DNA from: Caldicellulosiruptor naganoensis
Lineage (GTDB): Bacteria; Bacillota; Thermoanaerobacteria; Caldicellulosiruptorales; Caldicellulosiruptoraceae
Reading direction: 5' to 3'
Length of the DNA: 64,000 nucleotides
Assembly: GCF_026914285.1 (NCBI RefSeq)
Contig: NZ_CP113864.1
Span: 1,147,001 to 1,211,000, forward strand
Below, piece after piece: positions 1 to 7,861 of this stretch. The translations under genes were made by a program, and so were the position numbers. Position 1 is the first letter of the stretch, and every line of letters starts with the position of its first letter. The notes under the pieces were generated by a model. That model saw only the letters and a list, made by a program, of their open reading frames with translations. It searched no databases and had not been told where the DNA came from.

Positions 1-127
1 TTACACAGCCGTGATTTTATTTGAGGAGGTGTGGAAAAATGAAGAGGTTTGAATTTTCAAGAATTTTAAATTTTAACATCGAAGAAAGTCTAACAAAAAT
101 GGATATTTACATTGGAAAAGAACTAAA

Positions 128-238
128 AGAAAAAACAGGTCAAATACTATTTTTCACGCTAATATTGTTTATACCGAGTTTTACCATAAGAGTTATTGGC
201 ATAATACTTCTATGTTCTGCAATGCTTGTAAATGATAT
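128..238. repeat. 111-bp target-site duplication, left copy
   Basis: Bases 128-238 are identical to 2221-2331 (constant offset 2093), and identity ends exactly where the element's inverted repeats begin. It is permease coding sequence present on both sides of the insertion, so it is a target duplication and not part of the element. Its length far exceeds the usual 2-14 bp. Confidence 0.95.
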
Positions 239-254
239 CTTGACTTTGTCAGTT
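239..254 (+). repeat. IS left terminal inverted repeat (16 bp)
   Basis: CTTGACTTTGTCAGTT begins directly after the left target copy and is the exact reverse complement of 2205-2220. Confidence 0.93.
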
Positions 255-378
255 AAGAGGTGTTTTTGAGCTAACAAAAAATAACAAAGTCTTAATTTAT
301 GCGGGTTTCAAGAAGAGAAAAATAAAAAATTTTAAAAAATGTAGGGACAAATTTTAGCTTAATATATACTGAATTTGC

Positions 379-407
379 TTGACTTTTTAAATATTTTGTG
401 GTACAAT
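379..407 (+). promoter_or_regulatory. Transposase promoter
   Basis: TTGACT (379-384), a 17-base spacer and TACAAT (402-407) form a sigma-A-like promoter about 30 bases before the transposase start. Confidence 0.65.
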
Positions 408-436
408 ATAACAAACTATCTTCAAGGAGTTGCCAT

Positions 437-2140
437 ATGTTTGTCAAAATTACTAATGCTGGCGGTTATCAGTATGTTAGGTTAGTCGAAAATTACCGTG
501 AAAATGGTAAAGTAAAGCAAAGAGTACTATTTAACTTTGGTAGACTTGATATTCTCAAAGATGACCCCGCTTTTAAAAACATTGTAAAAAAACTATCTGA
601 TATTGTCGCTGAAACAACTACTGAGAATGCAAAAGCTGTTACTATTGAATCTGAAGAAGATATTTCGGATGCAGTTGTAAAAAACTGGGGATACATTGTA
701 TACAGAAAGTTATGGCAGGAGCTTGAAATTGATAAGTTTTTAAAAGGGAAAGCAGCAAAAGAGAGAAAGATAAAATTTGATGTAGACAAAGTAAGTTTTT
801 TAATGACCATACAGAGATTGATAGAGCCAATGAGCAAACTAAGAACTTATCATCAGAGAAGCAAATATTTTGGATTTGAAGAGGATATAGATTTGAATCA
901 ATTGTACAGGTGTTTAGATTTTCTTGACAGTGTAAAAGAAGATTTAGAGACATACCTGTATCAGAGAAATAAAGACTTATTTAAGATGGTAGTTGATGTA
1001 GTGTTTTATGATGTGACGACAATATACTTTGAGAGTTGTAGAGCGGATGAACTTAAAAATTTTGGGTTTAGCAAAGACAACAAGGTAAATGAAGTGCAAG
1101 TTGTATTAGGGCTTTTGGTGGACAAAGAAGGCAGACCGATAGGGTATGAACTTTTTCCTGGTAATACGATAGATAGCAAGACGATGGTAAAGATACTGAG
1201 GAAGCTGAAGGAAAAATTTAGTATAGATAAGATAATAATAGTAGCAGACAAAGGGCTTAACAGCAGAATAAATTTAAAGATGATAAAAGAAGCTGGGTAC
1301 GACTATATAGTAGCAAGCAGATTAAAGAATGCAAGTAAAGAAATTTTAGATGAAGTTTTTAATGAAGAAGGATATAAAAGACTTGATGGCAAAAGATGTT
1401 TGAATGCTGAAGAAATTTATGGTGATGAATTCAAATATAAGGTATTGGAAAGAACAAATATTGTCAAGGATGAAGAGGGTAAAGAGTTCAAAATAGAAGA
1501 GAATTTGATAATAACGTATTCAAGCAAGAGAGCCAAGAAAGACAAAGAAGACAGAGAGAGATTGGTAAGAAAAGCCAAAGAGCTTTTAGAGAACAAAGGA
1601 AGCATAACAGCCTTAGAAAAGAAAGGTGCAAGGAAATATTTGAAGAAGAAATCAAAATCAGAAGAATATGTATTGGATGAGGAAACGATAAAACGAGATG
1701 AGAAATTTGACGGTTATTATGCAATTCAAACGAGCAAAAAGGATATGGATGTAGAAGAGGTTTTAGGAGCATATCACGATTTATGGAAGATAGAACAGTC
1801 ATTCAGAGTAATGAAAAGCTGTTTAGAAGTGCGACCGATATATCACTTTACAGAAAGCAGAATAAAAGGACATTTTGTGATATGTTTTTTGGCATTTTTA
1901 CTGCAAAGGACATTGGAATATATTTTGAGGAGAAAAGGTAAAGGAATAAGTAGTGAAAGGATAATGGAAGCAATATATTCAATGAACTTTTTTGAAATAG
2001 AGATAAAAGGGAAGAAATATTTGATAAAGCAAAGAATTGAGGGAGGAGCTGGAGATATACTGAATGTAATGAAGATAAAGGGTCCAAAAAACTTCATGAC
2101 ATATGAGGAAGGCTTAGAATTTATTGGTATTAGCAAATGA
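437..2140 (+). CDS. IS1634-family DDE transposase
   Basis: This 567-residue protein should catalyse strand cleavage and transfer for the surrounding element. The ATG at 437 has AAGGAG seven bases upstream; an in-frame GTG at 398 lies inside the -10 region and is rejected. Catalytic candidates are Asp about 192 (FYDVTTIYFES), Asp about 271 (IVADKGLNS) and Glu about 453 (DLWKIEQSFRVMKS), with a large insertion between the second Asp and the Glu, as in long IS4-superfamily transposases. The frame is open throughout and the length is typical for the group. Family placement rests on motif order, length and the long target duplication. No second copy is present in this window. Confidence 0.9.
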   Translation: MFVKITNAGGYQYVRLVENYRENGKVKQRVLFNFGRLDILKDDPAFKNIVKKLSDIVAETTTENAKAVTIESEEDISDAVVKNWGYIVYRKLWQELEIDKFLKGKAAKERKIKFDVDKVSFLMTIQRLIEPMSKLRTYHQRSKYFGFEEDIDLNQLYRCLDFLDSVKEDLETYLYQRNKDLFKMVVDVVFYDVTTIYFESCRADELKNFGFSKDNKVNEVQVVLGLLVDKEGRPIGYELFPGNTIDSKTMVKILRKLKEKFSIDKIIIVADKGLNSRINLKMIKEAGYDYIVASRLKNASKEILDEVFNEEGYKRLDGKRCLNAEEIYGDEFKYKVLERTNIVKDEEGKEFKIEENLIITYSSKRAKKDKEDRERLVRKAKELLENKGSITALEKKGARKYLKKKSKSEEYVLDEETIKRDEKFDGYYAIQTSKKDMDVEEVLGAYHDLWKIEQSFRVMKSCLEVRPIYHFTESRIKGHFVICFLAFLLQRTLEYILRRKGKGISSERIMEAIYSMNFFEIEIKGKKYLIKQRIEGGAGDILNVMKIKGPKNFMTYEEGLEFIGISK

Positions 2141-2204
2141 TGTAGTGACAAAATTGAGGTCCATATTTTGTCAATCCCAGTCCTCCCAAGCTTTTTGAGC
2201 TTCA

Positions 2205-2220
2205 AACTGACAAAGTCAAG
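2205..2220 (-). repeat. IS right terminal inverted repeat (16 bp)
   Basis: AACTGACAAAGTCAAG is the exact reverse complement of 239-254 and abuts the right target copy. Confidence 0.93.
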
Positions 2221-2331
2221 AGAAAAAACAGGTCAAATACTATTTTTCACGCTAATATTGTTTATACCGAGTTTTACCATAAGAGTTATTGGCATAATAC
2301 TTCTATGTTCTGCAATGCTTGTAAATGATAT
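2221..2331. repeat. 111-bp target-site duplication, right copy
   Basis: Identical over its full length to 128-238. It starts immediately after the right inverted repeat, and the permease reading frame continues from it. Confidence 0.95.
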
Positions 2332-2761
2332 TAAGAATAAAAATGTTGAGCTTTTGTATTTTTTGCCGTTCTCAAAAAGAGAGCTTTTCCTATATAATCT
2401 AATGTTTTTAGTTCTTATAATTTCAATAACATCGGCAGCTGATAAAATATACTATAACCTGACCATTTTAGAAGGGTTACTGGTTATTTTAAAAACAATC
2501 ATTGCGCTTTTAGCAATTTACGGGATAAGTATGTTATTCACGACATTAGGACATGATGGTTTTATTTGGAGTATTGTAATAACAATTGCAGATGCTTTGC
2601 TGGGAGATTTAGGCTCAACTAATTTGAATGCAGCTGATTTTAATCCATATAGTTTAATAAGCTTTACAAAGCAGGGAAGCATGATTTTAGCCTTTTTGTA
2701 TGCTGCTCTGATTTGTTTTTTTGCTTATTTTGCATATGTAAAAAAAGGTGGTGAGAACTGA
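2221..2761 (+). pseudogene. ABC-2 type permease, 3' fragment
   Basis: This is the remainder of the permease begun at 39, starting from the duplicated segment (about residue 31 of the intact protein) and running to the stop at 2759-2761. It has several hydrophobic helices and ends in a short basic tail. Joining 39-238 to 2332-2761 would give a protein of about 209 residues. The frame stays open a short way into the IS (a TTG at 2168), but no convincing ribosome binding site precedes it, so this part is probably not translated efficiently. The stop lies one base before the ATG of the ATPase, showing the original translational coupling. Confidence 0.85.
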
Positions 2762-2762
2762 A

Positions 2763-3617
2763 ATGATGGTAGTAGAAGTCAAAAATTTGAGCAAGAGAAT
2801 AGGTGACAAACAAATTTTATCTGATGTGAGTTTTACTGTACAAAAAGGTGAGATATTGGCTCTTGTTGGACCAAATGGGGCTGGTAAAACAACAACTCTA
2901 AAGTGTATAATAAATGCAGCTTCCAGAGATACCGGAGAAGTTTTGATTTTTGGCAAGCCTTTTGAGCCTTCTTTAAAGAAGAACATAGCATTTGTTTCTG
3001 AGCACAGAAAAGTTTTTTCAAGGTTGGCATTAGGTGATTACTATAAGATGTATCAAGCCTTGTATCCAAATTGGGATGATTTATTTTTCAAAAATTTTCT
3101 TTCGCGCTATGGGTTTAGTACAAATCAAGAACTTTCTAAATTTTCAATGGGTCAAAGAACGCTTATCCTTGTTATCTTAGCATTGGCAACAAATGCAGAG
3201 CTGGTGCTTTTAGATGAACCTACTCAAAACCTTGACCCAACTGTAAGATTTGAGTTGATACAACTTATAAAACAATATGTTCAAGAGAAAAATATAGCAG
3301 TTATTGTGTCTTCACACGAGATTTTTGAACTTGAAGAGTATGCAACAAATATTGCGATAATCAAAAATGGCAGAATTTTGTACTGCGATTCAATTGATGA
3401 TGCTAAACAAAAACACAGAATAGTTTCTTCAATGGCAAACTTGAAGGATGCAGAAGTTATAGGTTTGCTTGACGGTGAGGTTTTAGTAAGAACTGAGAAG
3501 GATATGGGAGAATATCCCCGATTAAATCAAATTATAATTGGCTATTTAAGAGGAAAAGAAGGTATGCAGGAAATTAAAAGTGGTTATTGCCAGATAACAG
3601 ATTTGAATTCCATATAA
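2763..3617 (+). CDS. ABC transporter ATP-binding protein
   Basis: This 284-residue cytoplasmic ATPase subunit would power the adjacent permease. Walker A is GPNGAGKTT (about residues 36-44), the signature is a divergent FSMGQ (about 127) in place of LSGGQ, and Walker B is LVLLDEPT. The C-terminal 70 residues are a variable domain. The ATG at 2763 is preferred because GGTGGTGA sits nine bases upstream; the GTG codons at 2748 and 2751 lie in that binding site. With its permease split by the IS, it may have lost its partner. Substrate is unknown; drug, peptide or lantibiotic export are usual roles for such short systems. A terminator follows at 3646. Confidence 0.88.
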   Translation: MMVVEVKNLSKRIGDKQILSDVSFTVQKGEILALVGPNGAGKTTTLKCIINAASRDTGEVLIFGKPFEPSLKKNIAFVSEHRKVFSRLALGDYYKMYQALYPNWDDLFFKNFLSRYGFSTNQELSKFSMGQRTLILVILALATNAELVLLDEPTQNLDPTVRFELIQLIKQYVQEKNIAVIVSSHEIFELEEYATNIAIIKNGRILYCDSIDDAKQKHRIVSSMANLKDAEVIGLLDGEVLVRTEKDMGEYPRLNQIIIGYLRGKEGMQEIKSGYCQITDLNSI

Positions 3618-3645
3618 GTTTGCCTTGAGTTGCCTGAAAAAGTGT

Positions 3646-3697
3646 AGCACCTTTGCCCTTAAAGTTGCGAGCAAAAATGGCGAAGGTGCTTTTTTGT
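3646..3697 (+). terminator. Rho-independent terminator after the ABC genes
   Basis: A 12-bp stem (3646-3657 with 3679-3690, one G-U pair, 21-base loop) is followed directly by TTTTTTGTTGTT. Confidence 0.8.
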
Positions 3698-3716
3698 TGT
3701 TGAACACAAAAAATTT

Positions 3717-3750
3717 TTGACAAAAGATCAGAAGTTTATTATCATATAAT
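3717..3750 (+). promoter_or_regulatory. Promoter of the ylxM-ffh-rpsP operon
   Basis: A perfect TTGACA (3717-3722) is followed at 17 bases by TATCAT (3740-3745); a consensus TATAAT (3745-3750) lies at 22 bases. It lies between the terminator and ylxM, 30-40 bases before the start codon. Confidence 0.6.
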
Positions 3751-3779
3751 AGTGTCAAGTTTTTAAGCTTTACAGAGAG

Positions 3780-4142
3780 ATGAAATTAAAAATGCAGCAA
3801 GAAAATAAGGTATATTTGAGCCTTCTTTACGATTTTTATAAGGACTTTTTGACCGAAAGACAAAAAAAGATTATAGAGCTGTATGTAAATGAAGATTTAA
3901 CCTTGGGAGAGATATCAAAAGAACTTGGCATATCACGGCAGGGTGTTTTTGATGCATTTAGAAAAGCAGAAATAGCCTTAAAAAGGTACGAGGCAAAGCT
4001 CAAGCTGGCAGACAAGTATTATAAAAACAGGAGCATAATTGAAGAGGTTCTACAGAAACTAAGGAGAATATACGAAAGATACAAAGATGAAGAGATTATG
4101 AGTATAATAAATAGTATTCAGGAGTGGCAAGAAGATGTTTAG
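3780..4142 (+). CDS. ylxM: YlxM/UPF0122 signal-recognition-particle-associated protein
   Basis: This 120-residue DNA-binding-like protein is almost always encoded directly before ffh in Bacillota and is thought to modulate SRP. Residues about 15-65 form a sigma-70 region 4-like helix-turn-helix (LGEISKELGISRQGVFDAF), followed by a charged helical tail. It overlaps ffh by eight bases, so the two are translationally coupled. An alternative ATG at 3792 would remove four residues; both starts have only a weak ribosome binding site. Family assignment is firm from sequence and position. Confidence 0.93.
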   Translation: MKLKMQQENKVYLSLLYDFYKDFLTERQKKIIELYVNEDLTLGEISKELGISRQGVFDAFRKAEIALKRYEAKLKLADKYYKNRSIIEEVLQKLRRIYERYKDEEIMSIINSIQEWQEDV

Positions 4143-5466
4143 TAGTCTTTCTGAAAAACTGCAGGATGTATTTAAAAAGCTGAGAGGTAAGGGCAAGCTC
4201 ACAGAAAAGGATATCAAAGACGCTATGAAAGAGGTAAAGCTTGCGCTATTAGAGGCTGATGTAAACTACAAAGTGGTAAAAGATTTTATCAACACTGTGA
4301 CACAAAAGGCTGTGGGAGAAGAAGTTTTAGAAAGCCTTACTCCTGCCCAGCAGGTAATAAAGATTGTATACGACGAGATGGTAAACCTTCTTGGTGGAAG
4401 TGACACAAAACTTACATTTTCACCAAGCGGATTTTCTATCTATATGATGGTAGGGCTTCAAGGTTCTGGTAAGACCACCACAGCTGGAAAGCTTGCCGGG
4501 CTTTTAAAAAAGCAGGGCAAGAACCCTTTGCTTGTTGCCTGTGATATATACAGACCTGCTGCAATAAAACAATTAGAAGTTGTTGCACAAAAGGTTGGAG
4601 TGAAATGTTTTGCAGATTACAACAGCAAAGATGCTGTTAAGATAGCAAAGGAAGGCATTGAGTTTGCAAAGGCAAGCAGGTGCGATGTTGCCATTGTTGA
4701 CACTGCAGGAAGACTTCACATAAATCAAGAGCTTATGGACGAGCTGGTTGCAATCAAAAATGCAATAAAACCGACAGAAATTTTGCTTGTATTAGATGCC
4801 ATGACAGGACAAGATGCTGTGAATGTTGCTGCAGCTTTCAATGAGCAGCTTGGCATAGATGGAATTATTATGACAAAGCTTGACGGTGACACACGAGGCG
4901 GAGCTGCTCTTTCTGTCAAAGCTATAACTGGCAAACCAATAAAGTTTGCCGGTGTTGGCGAGAAGATGGAAGATTTAGAGGCTTTTCATCCCGACAGGAT
5001 GGCTTCCCGAATACTTGGAATGGGAGATATTTTGACTTTAATAGAGAAAGCTCAGGAAGCTATTGACCAGAAAAAGGCTGAGGAGCTTGAAAAAAAACTC
5101 AGAAGTATGCAGTTTACTCTTGAAGATTTTTTAGACCAGCTAAAGCAAATAAAAAAGATGGGACCTTTATCTCAGATTATTTCCATGATACCTGGCGTTA
5201 AATTAAAAGGTGATGTGGATTTTGATGCTGGCGAGAAGGAACTTAAAAAAATAGAAGCAATCATAAATTCCATGACAAAAGAAGAACGCCAAGACCCAAG
5301 CATTATTAATTCCAGCAGAAAAAAAAGAATTGCTATGGGTTCAGGTACCACTGTTCAAGATGTAAACAGACTTTTGAAACAGTTTGAAGACATGAAAAGG
5401 ATGATGAAGCAGTTTTCAAATTCCAGCTTTGCTAAGAAAGGAAAATTTAAATTTCCTTTCATGTAA
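4135..5466 (+). CDS. ffh: Signal recognition particle GTPase Ffh
   Basis: Ffh (443 residues, normal length) binds 4.5S RNA and hydrophobic signal sequences and delivers ribosomes to FtsY at the membrane. The N helical domain (residues 1-90) precedes the G domain with GLQGSGKTTT (about 107-116), DTAGRLH and TKLDGD. The methionine-rich M domain occupies about 300-443 and ends in a basic, Met-rich tail. It heads a run of translation genes (rpsP, khpA, rimM, trmD, rplS). No lesions are seen. Confidence 0.98.
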   Translation: MFSSLSEKLQDVFKKLRGKGKLTEKDIKDAMKEVKLALLEADVNYKVVKDFINTVTQKAVGEEVLESLTPAQQVIKIVYDEMVNLLGGSDTKLTFSPSGFSIYMMVGLQGSGKTTTAGKLAGLLKKQGKNPLLVACDIYRPAAIKQLEVVAQKVGVKCFADYNSKDAVKIAKEGIEFAKASRCDVAIVDTAGRLHINQELMDELVAIKNAIKPTEILLVLDAMTGQDAVNVAAAFNEQLGIDGIIMTKLDGDTRGGAALSVKAITGKPIKFAGVGEKMEDLEAFHPDRMASRILGMGDILTLIEKAQEAIDQKKAEELEKKLRSMQFTLEDFLDQLKQIKKMGPLSQIISMIPGVKLKGDVDFDAGEKELKKIEAIINSMTKEERQDPSIINSSRKKRIAMGSGTTVQDVNRLLKQFEDMKRMMKQFSNSSFAKKGKFKFPFM

Positions 5467-5501
5467 TATATAATAACTTTTGAATAGGGGAGGTGATATG
5501 T

Positions 5502-5747
5502 GTGGCAGTAAGGATTAGACTCAAGAGGATGGGTGCAAAGAACAATCCATTTTATAGAATTGTTGTTGCAGACTCAAGAAGTCCAAGAGACGGGAAGACA
5601 ATTGATGAAATAGGATATTATAATCCTCTCAAAAACCCTGCTGATATCAAAATTGATGTTGAAAAAGCAAGAAAATGGCTTTCACATGGTGCTCAGCCAA
5701 CAGACACTGTAAAGATTTTGCTCAAAAAAGCTCGGGTAATTGAATAA
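5502..5747 (+). CDS. rpsP: 30S ribosomal protein S16
   Basis: This 81-residue small-subunit protein begins [19 protein letters not shown] after a GTG start, the conserved S16 N-terminus. The GTG at 5502 follows GGGGAGGTGA (5487-5496); an upstream in-frame GTG at 5493 lies inside that ribosome binding site and is rejected. It lies 35 bases after ffh in the standard ffh-rpsP-khpA-rimM order. Confidence 0.98.
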   Translation: MAVRIRLKRMGAKNNPFYRIVVADSRSPRDGKTIDEIGYYNPLKNPADIKIDVEKARKWLSHGAQPTDTVKILLKKARVIE

Positions 5748-5776
5748 TCCATTTTTACAAGGAGGGAGAACTTGAC

Positions 5777-6010
5777 ATGCTAAAAGATTTAGTTGAAGTC
5801 ATAGCAAAGTCTCTTGTTGACAACCCAGACCAAGTAAAGGTTAGTGAAATCCATGGTGAGCAATCTGTGATAATAGAATTAAAAGTTGCACCTGAGGACA
5901 TGGGCAAGGTAATTGGCAAGCAAGGTAGAATTGCAAGAGCTATAAGGACAGTTGTCAGAGCTGCAGCAAGCAAGGACAACAAAAGAGTTATTGTTGAGAT
6001 TTTACAATAA
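5777..6010 (+). CDS. khpA: KH-domain RNA-binding protein KhpA
   Basis: This 77-residue protein is a single KH domain with the signature GKVIGKQGRIARAIR (about residues 49-63). KhpA binds RNA, often together with KhpB/Jag, and affects cell elongation and translation in Gram-positive bacteria. The ATG at 5777 follows AAGGAGGGAG. Its stop runs directly into a strong hairpin that separates it from rimM. Confidence 0.95.
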   Translation: MLKDLVEVIAKSLVDNPDQVKVSEIHGEQSVIIELKVAPEDMGKVIGKQGRIARAIRTVVRAAASKDNKRVIVEILQ

Positions 6011-6044
6011 AAGAGTTAGGCAAAAGTTTGCCTAACTCTTTTTT
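6011..6044 (+). terminator. Hairpin with T-run between khpA and rimM (attenuator)
   Basis: AAGAGTTAGGCAAA (6011-6024) pairs perfectly with 6027-6040 and is followed by T residues. It begins one base after the khpA stop, inside an otherwise continuous operon, so partial termination is more likely than a full operon end. Confidence 0.75.
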
Positions 6045-6054
6045 AAAAAGGTGA

Positions 6055-6570
<516 letters not shown>

Positions 6571-6572
6571 AG

Positions 6573-7310
6573 ATGGTATTTAAGGTTTTGACCCTGTTTC
6601 CAGAAGTGATTTTACAAGCAACAAACTTCAGTATTTTGAAAAGGGCACAAGAAAAAGGTTTAATCAAAATTGAGGCAATAAATATAAGGGATTTTACACA
6701 AGATAAACATAAAAGAACAGATGATTATCCTTATGGCGGCGGATATGGAATGGTTATGGCTGCCCAGCCAATAATTGATGCATATGAGAGTATAAAGTCT
6801 GATAAACCTCACAGAGTGATTTATCTTACACCTCAAGGGAAAAAGTATACACAGGATGTTGCAAAGGAGTTTTCAAAAGAAGAGGAGCTTGTCATCATCT
6901 GTGGGCATTATGAGGGGATAGACCAAAGAGTTATTGATTTGATTGTGACAGATGAAATTTCGATAGGAGATTATGTGTTAAGCGGAGGAGAGTATGCAGC
7001 TCTTGTTTTAATTGATTCTATATCAAGGCTTGTTGAAGGTGTTATTGAAAAGAAATCTGTAGAAGAAGAAAGTTTCTCTAATGGTCTTTTGGAATACCCA
7101 CATTACACAAGACCATATGAATTCAGAGGGCTGAAAGTGCCTGAGATTCTTCTTTCTGGGAATCATGAGAAAATAAAAAAGTGGCGAAGGTATCAAAGCC
7201 TTTTAAAGACAATTAAAGCAAGGCCAGATCTTATAAGTGCTGCTAATTTGACAAAGGATGATATAGAATTTTTAATAAAATATTGTGAGGGTCAAAAAAA
7301 TGTGTTATAA
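6573..7310 (+). CDS. trmD: tRNA (guanine-37-N1)-methyltransferase TrmD
   Basis: TrmD (245 residues) methylates G37 next to the anticodon using S-adenosylmethionine, preventing +1 frameshifts. It is a SPOUT (knotted) enzyme: the AdoMet-binding segments YLTPQGK, CGHYEGIDQRV and EISIGDYVLSGGE are present, and the C-terminal domain has the usual LLSGNHEKIKKWRR. It follows rimM by two bases. Its final codons carry a likely promoter for rplS. Confidence 0.98.
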   Translation: MVFKVLTLFPEVILQATNFSILKRAQEKGLIKIEAINIRDFTQDKHKRTDDYPYGGGYGMVMAAQPIIDAYESIKSDKPHRVIYLTPQGKKYTQDVAKEFSKEEELVIICGHYEGIDQRVIDLIVTDEISIGDYVLSGGEYAALVLIDSISRLVEGVIEKKSVEEESFSNGLLEYPHYTRPYEFRGLKVPEILLSGNHEKIKKWRRYQSLLKTIKARPDLISAANLTKDDIEFLIKYCEGQKNVL

Positions 7311-7311
7311 T
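7283..7311 (+). promoter_or_regulatory. Internal promoter for rplS at the end of trmD
   Basis: TTGTGA (7283-7288), a 17-base spacer and TATAAT (7306-7311) lie in the last codons of trmD. Transcription from here would start near 7318, at the edge of the L19 leader. Confidence 0.6.
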
Positions 7312-7400
7312 TACACATGTTCATTTTGGGCTATTTCCCAAATGAAAATAGATGGTCCTCTGCAAACATGGTTTGCAAGAACATTTTTGTGTGGAAGGAG
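7312..7400 (+). ncRNA. Ribosomal protein L19 leader (cis-regulatory RNA)
   Basis: About 100 untranslated bases precede rplS. A long-range stem pairs ACACATGTTC (7313-7322) with GAACA and GTGT (7378-7392, bulge of T residues). It encloses two hairpins: 7323-7344 (TTTTGGG with TCCCAAA) and TGCAAAC/GTTTGCA (7361-7377). This arrangement just before the ribosome binding site matches the known L19 leader of Bacillota, which is thought to mediate feedback by L19. Assignment is by structure read by eye. Confidence 0.7.
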
Positions 7401-7412
7401 GGAAAATAATAG

Positions 7413-7805
7413 ATGGATATTATTAGAGAAATTGAAAGTGAAATGCTGAGAAAAGATATTCCAGATTTTAAACCAGGTGATACAGTAAGGGTATATTTTA
7501 AAGTTATTGAAGGTGGAAGAGAAAGAGTGCAAGCTTTTGAAGGACTTGTCATAAAGAGGAGAGGAAAAGGACTTTCGGAAACTTTCACAGTTAGAAGAAT
7601 TTCATACGGTATTGGTGTTGAAAGAGTATTTCCTCTTCACTCACCAAGGCTCGAGAAGATTGAAGTTATAAGAAGAGGTAAAGTAAGAAGAGCAAAACTT
7701 TATTATATCAGAGAGAAAATTGGTAAAGATGCAAAGATAAAAGAGCTTATTGAAGTACCTCAAAAAGAAAATACTGATAATACTCAGGAAGAGACTAATG
7801 CTTAG
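7413..7805 (+). CDS. rplS: 50S ribosomal protein L19
   Basis: L19 (130 residues) sits at the subunit interface. The conserved [20 protein letters not shown] (residues about 19-38) and [12 protein letters not shown] are present. The protein is about 15 residues longer than most, with an acidic, Asn/Thr-rich tail after residue 112. A strong GGAGGG precedes the ATG. Confidence 0.98.
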   Translation: MDIIREIESEMLRKDIPDFKPGDTVRVYFKVIEGGRERVQAFEGLVIKRRGKGLSETFTVRRISYGIGVERVFPLHSPRLEKIEVIRRGKVRRAKLYYIREKIGKDAKIKELIEVPQKENTDNTQEETNA

Positions 7806-7861
7806 AGTTAAGCTTAGTCTCTTTTTTATATTTTTATTTACAAAAAGGGAGGCTTTATAAT

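Larger units (their letters stand above)
39..269 (+). pseudogene. ABC-2 type permease, 5' fragment interrupted by an insertion sequence
   Basis: This is the N-terminal part of a small ABC-transporter membrane subunit. The ATG at 39 follows a good ribosome binding site (GAGGAGGTG at 23-31). Codons up to base 238 encode a short cytoplasmic N-terminus and the first hydrophobic helices. From 239 the frame runs into the insertion sequence and stops at 269. The natural continuation is at 2332-2761, where reading resumes after a second copy of bases 128-238. The partner ATPase follows at 2763. The bases before 39 probably hold the end of an upstream gene (a GntR-type regulator would be usual here), but too little is present to call it. 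The split is certain; the subfamily is inferred from context and hydrophobicity. Confidence 0.85.
239..2220 (+). mobile_element. Complete IS1634-type insertion sequence, 1982 bp
   Basis: The element is bounded by perfect 16-bp terminal inverted repeats: CTTGACTTTGTCAGTT at 239-254 and its reverse complement at 2205-2220. It carries one long DDE transposase gene and is flanked by a 111-bp direct duplication of target DNA. The long left noncoding part (239-436) holds the transposase promoter and ribosome binding site. Long, variable target duplications are a known property of the IS1634 group, and the transposase shows that group's general arrangement. All parts are intact, so the element may still be mobile. 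The permease split suggests recent insertion, because the two target copies have not diverged. Confidence 0.93.

Noticed and set aside
493-2205. Several long minus-strand frames opposite the transposase
   Set aside because: They mirror the codon pattern of the transposase, have no ribosome binding sites and give Ser/Leu-rich sequences without family features.
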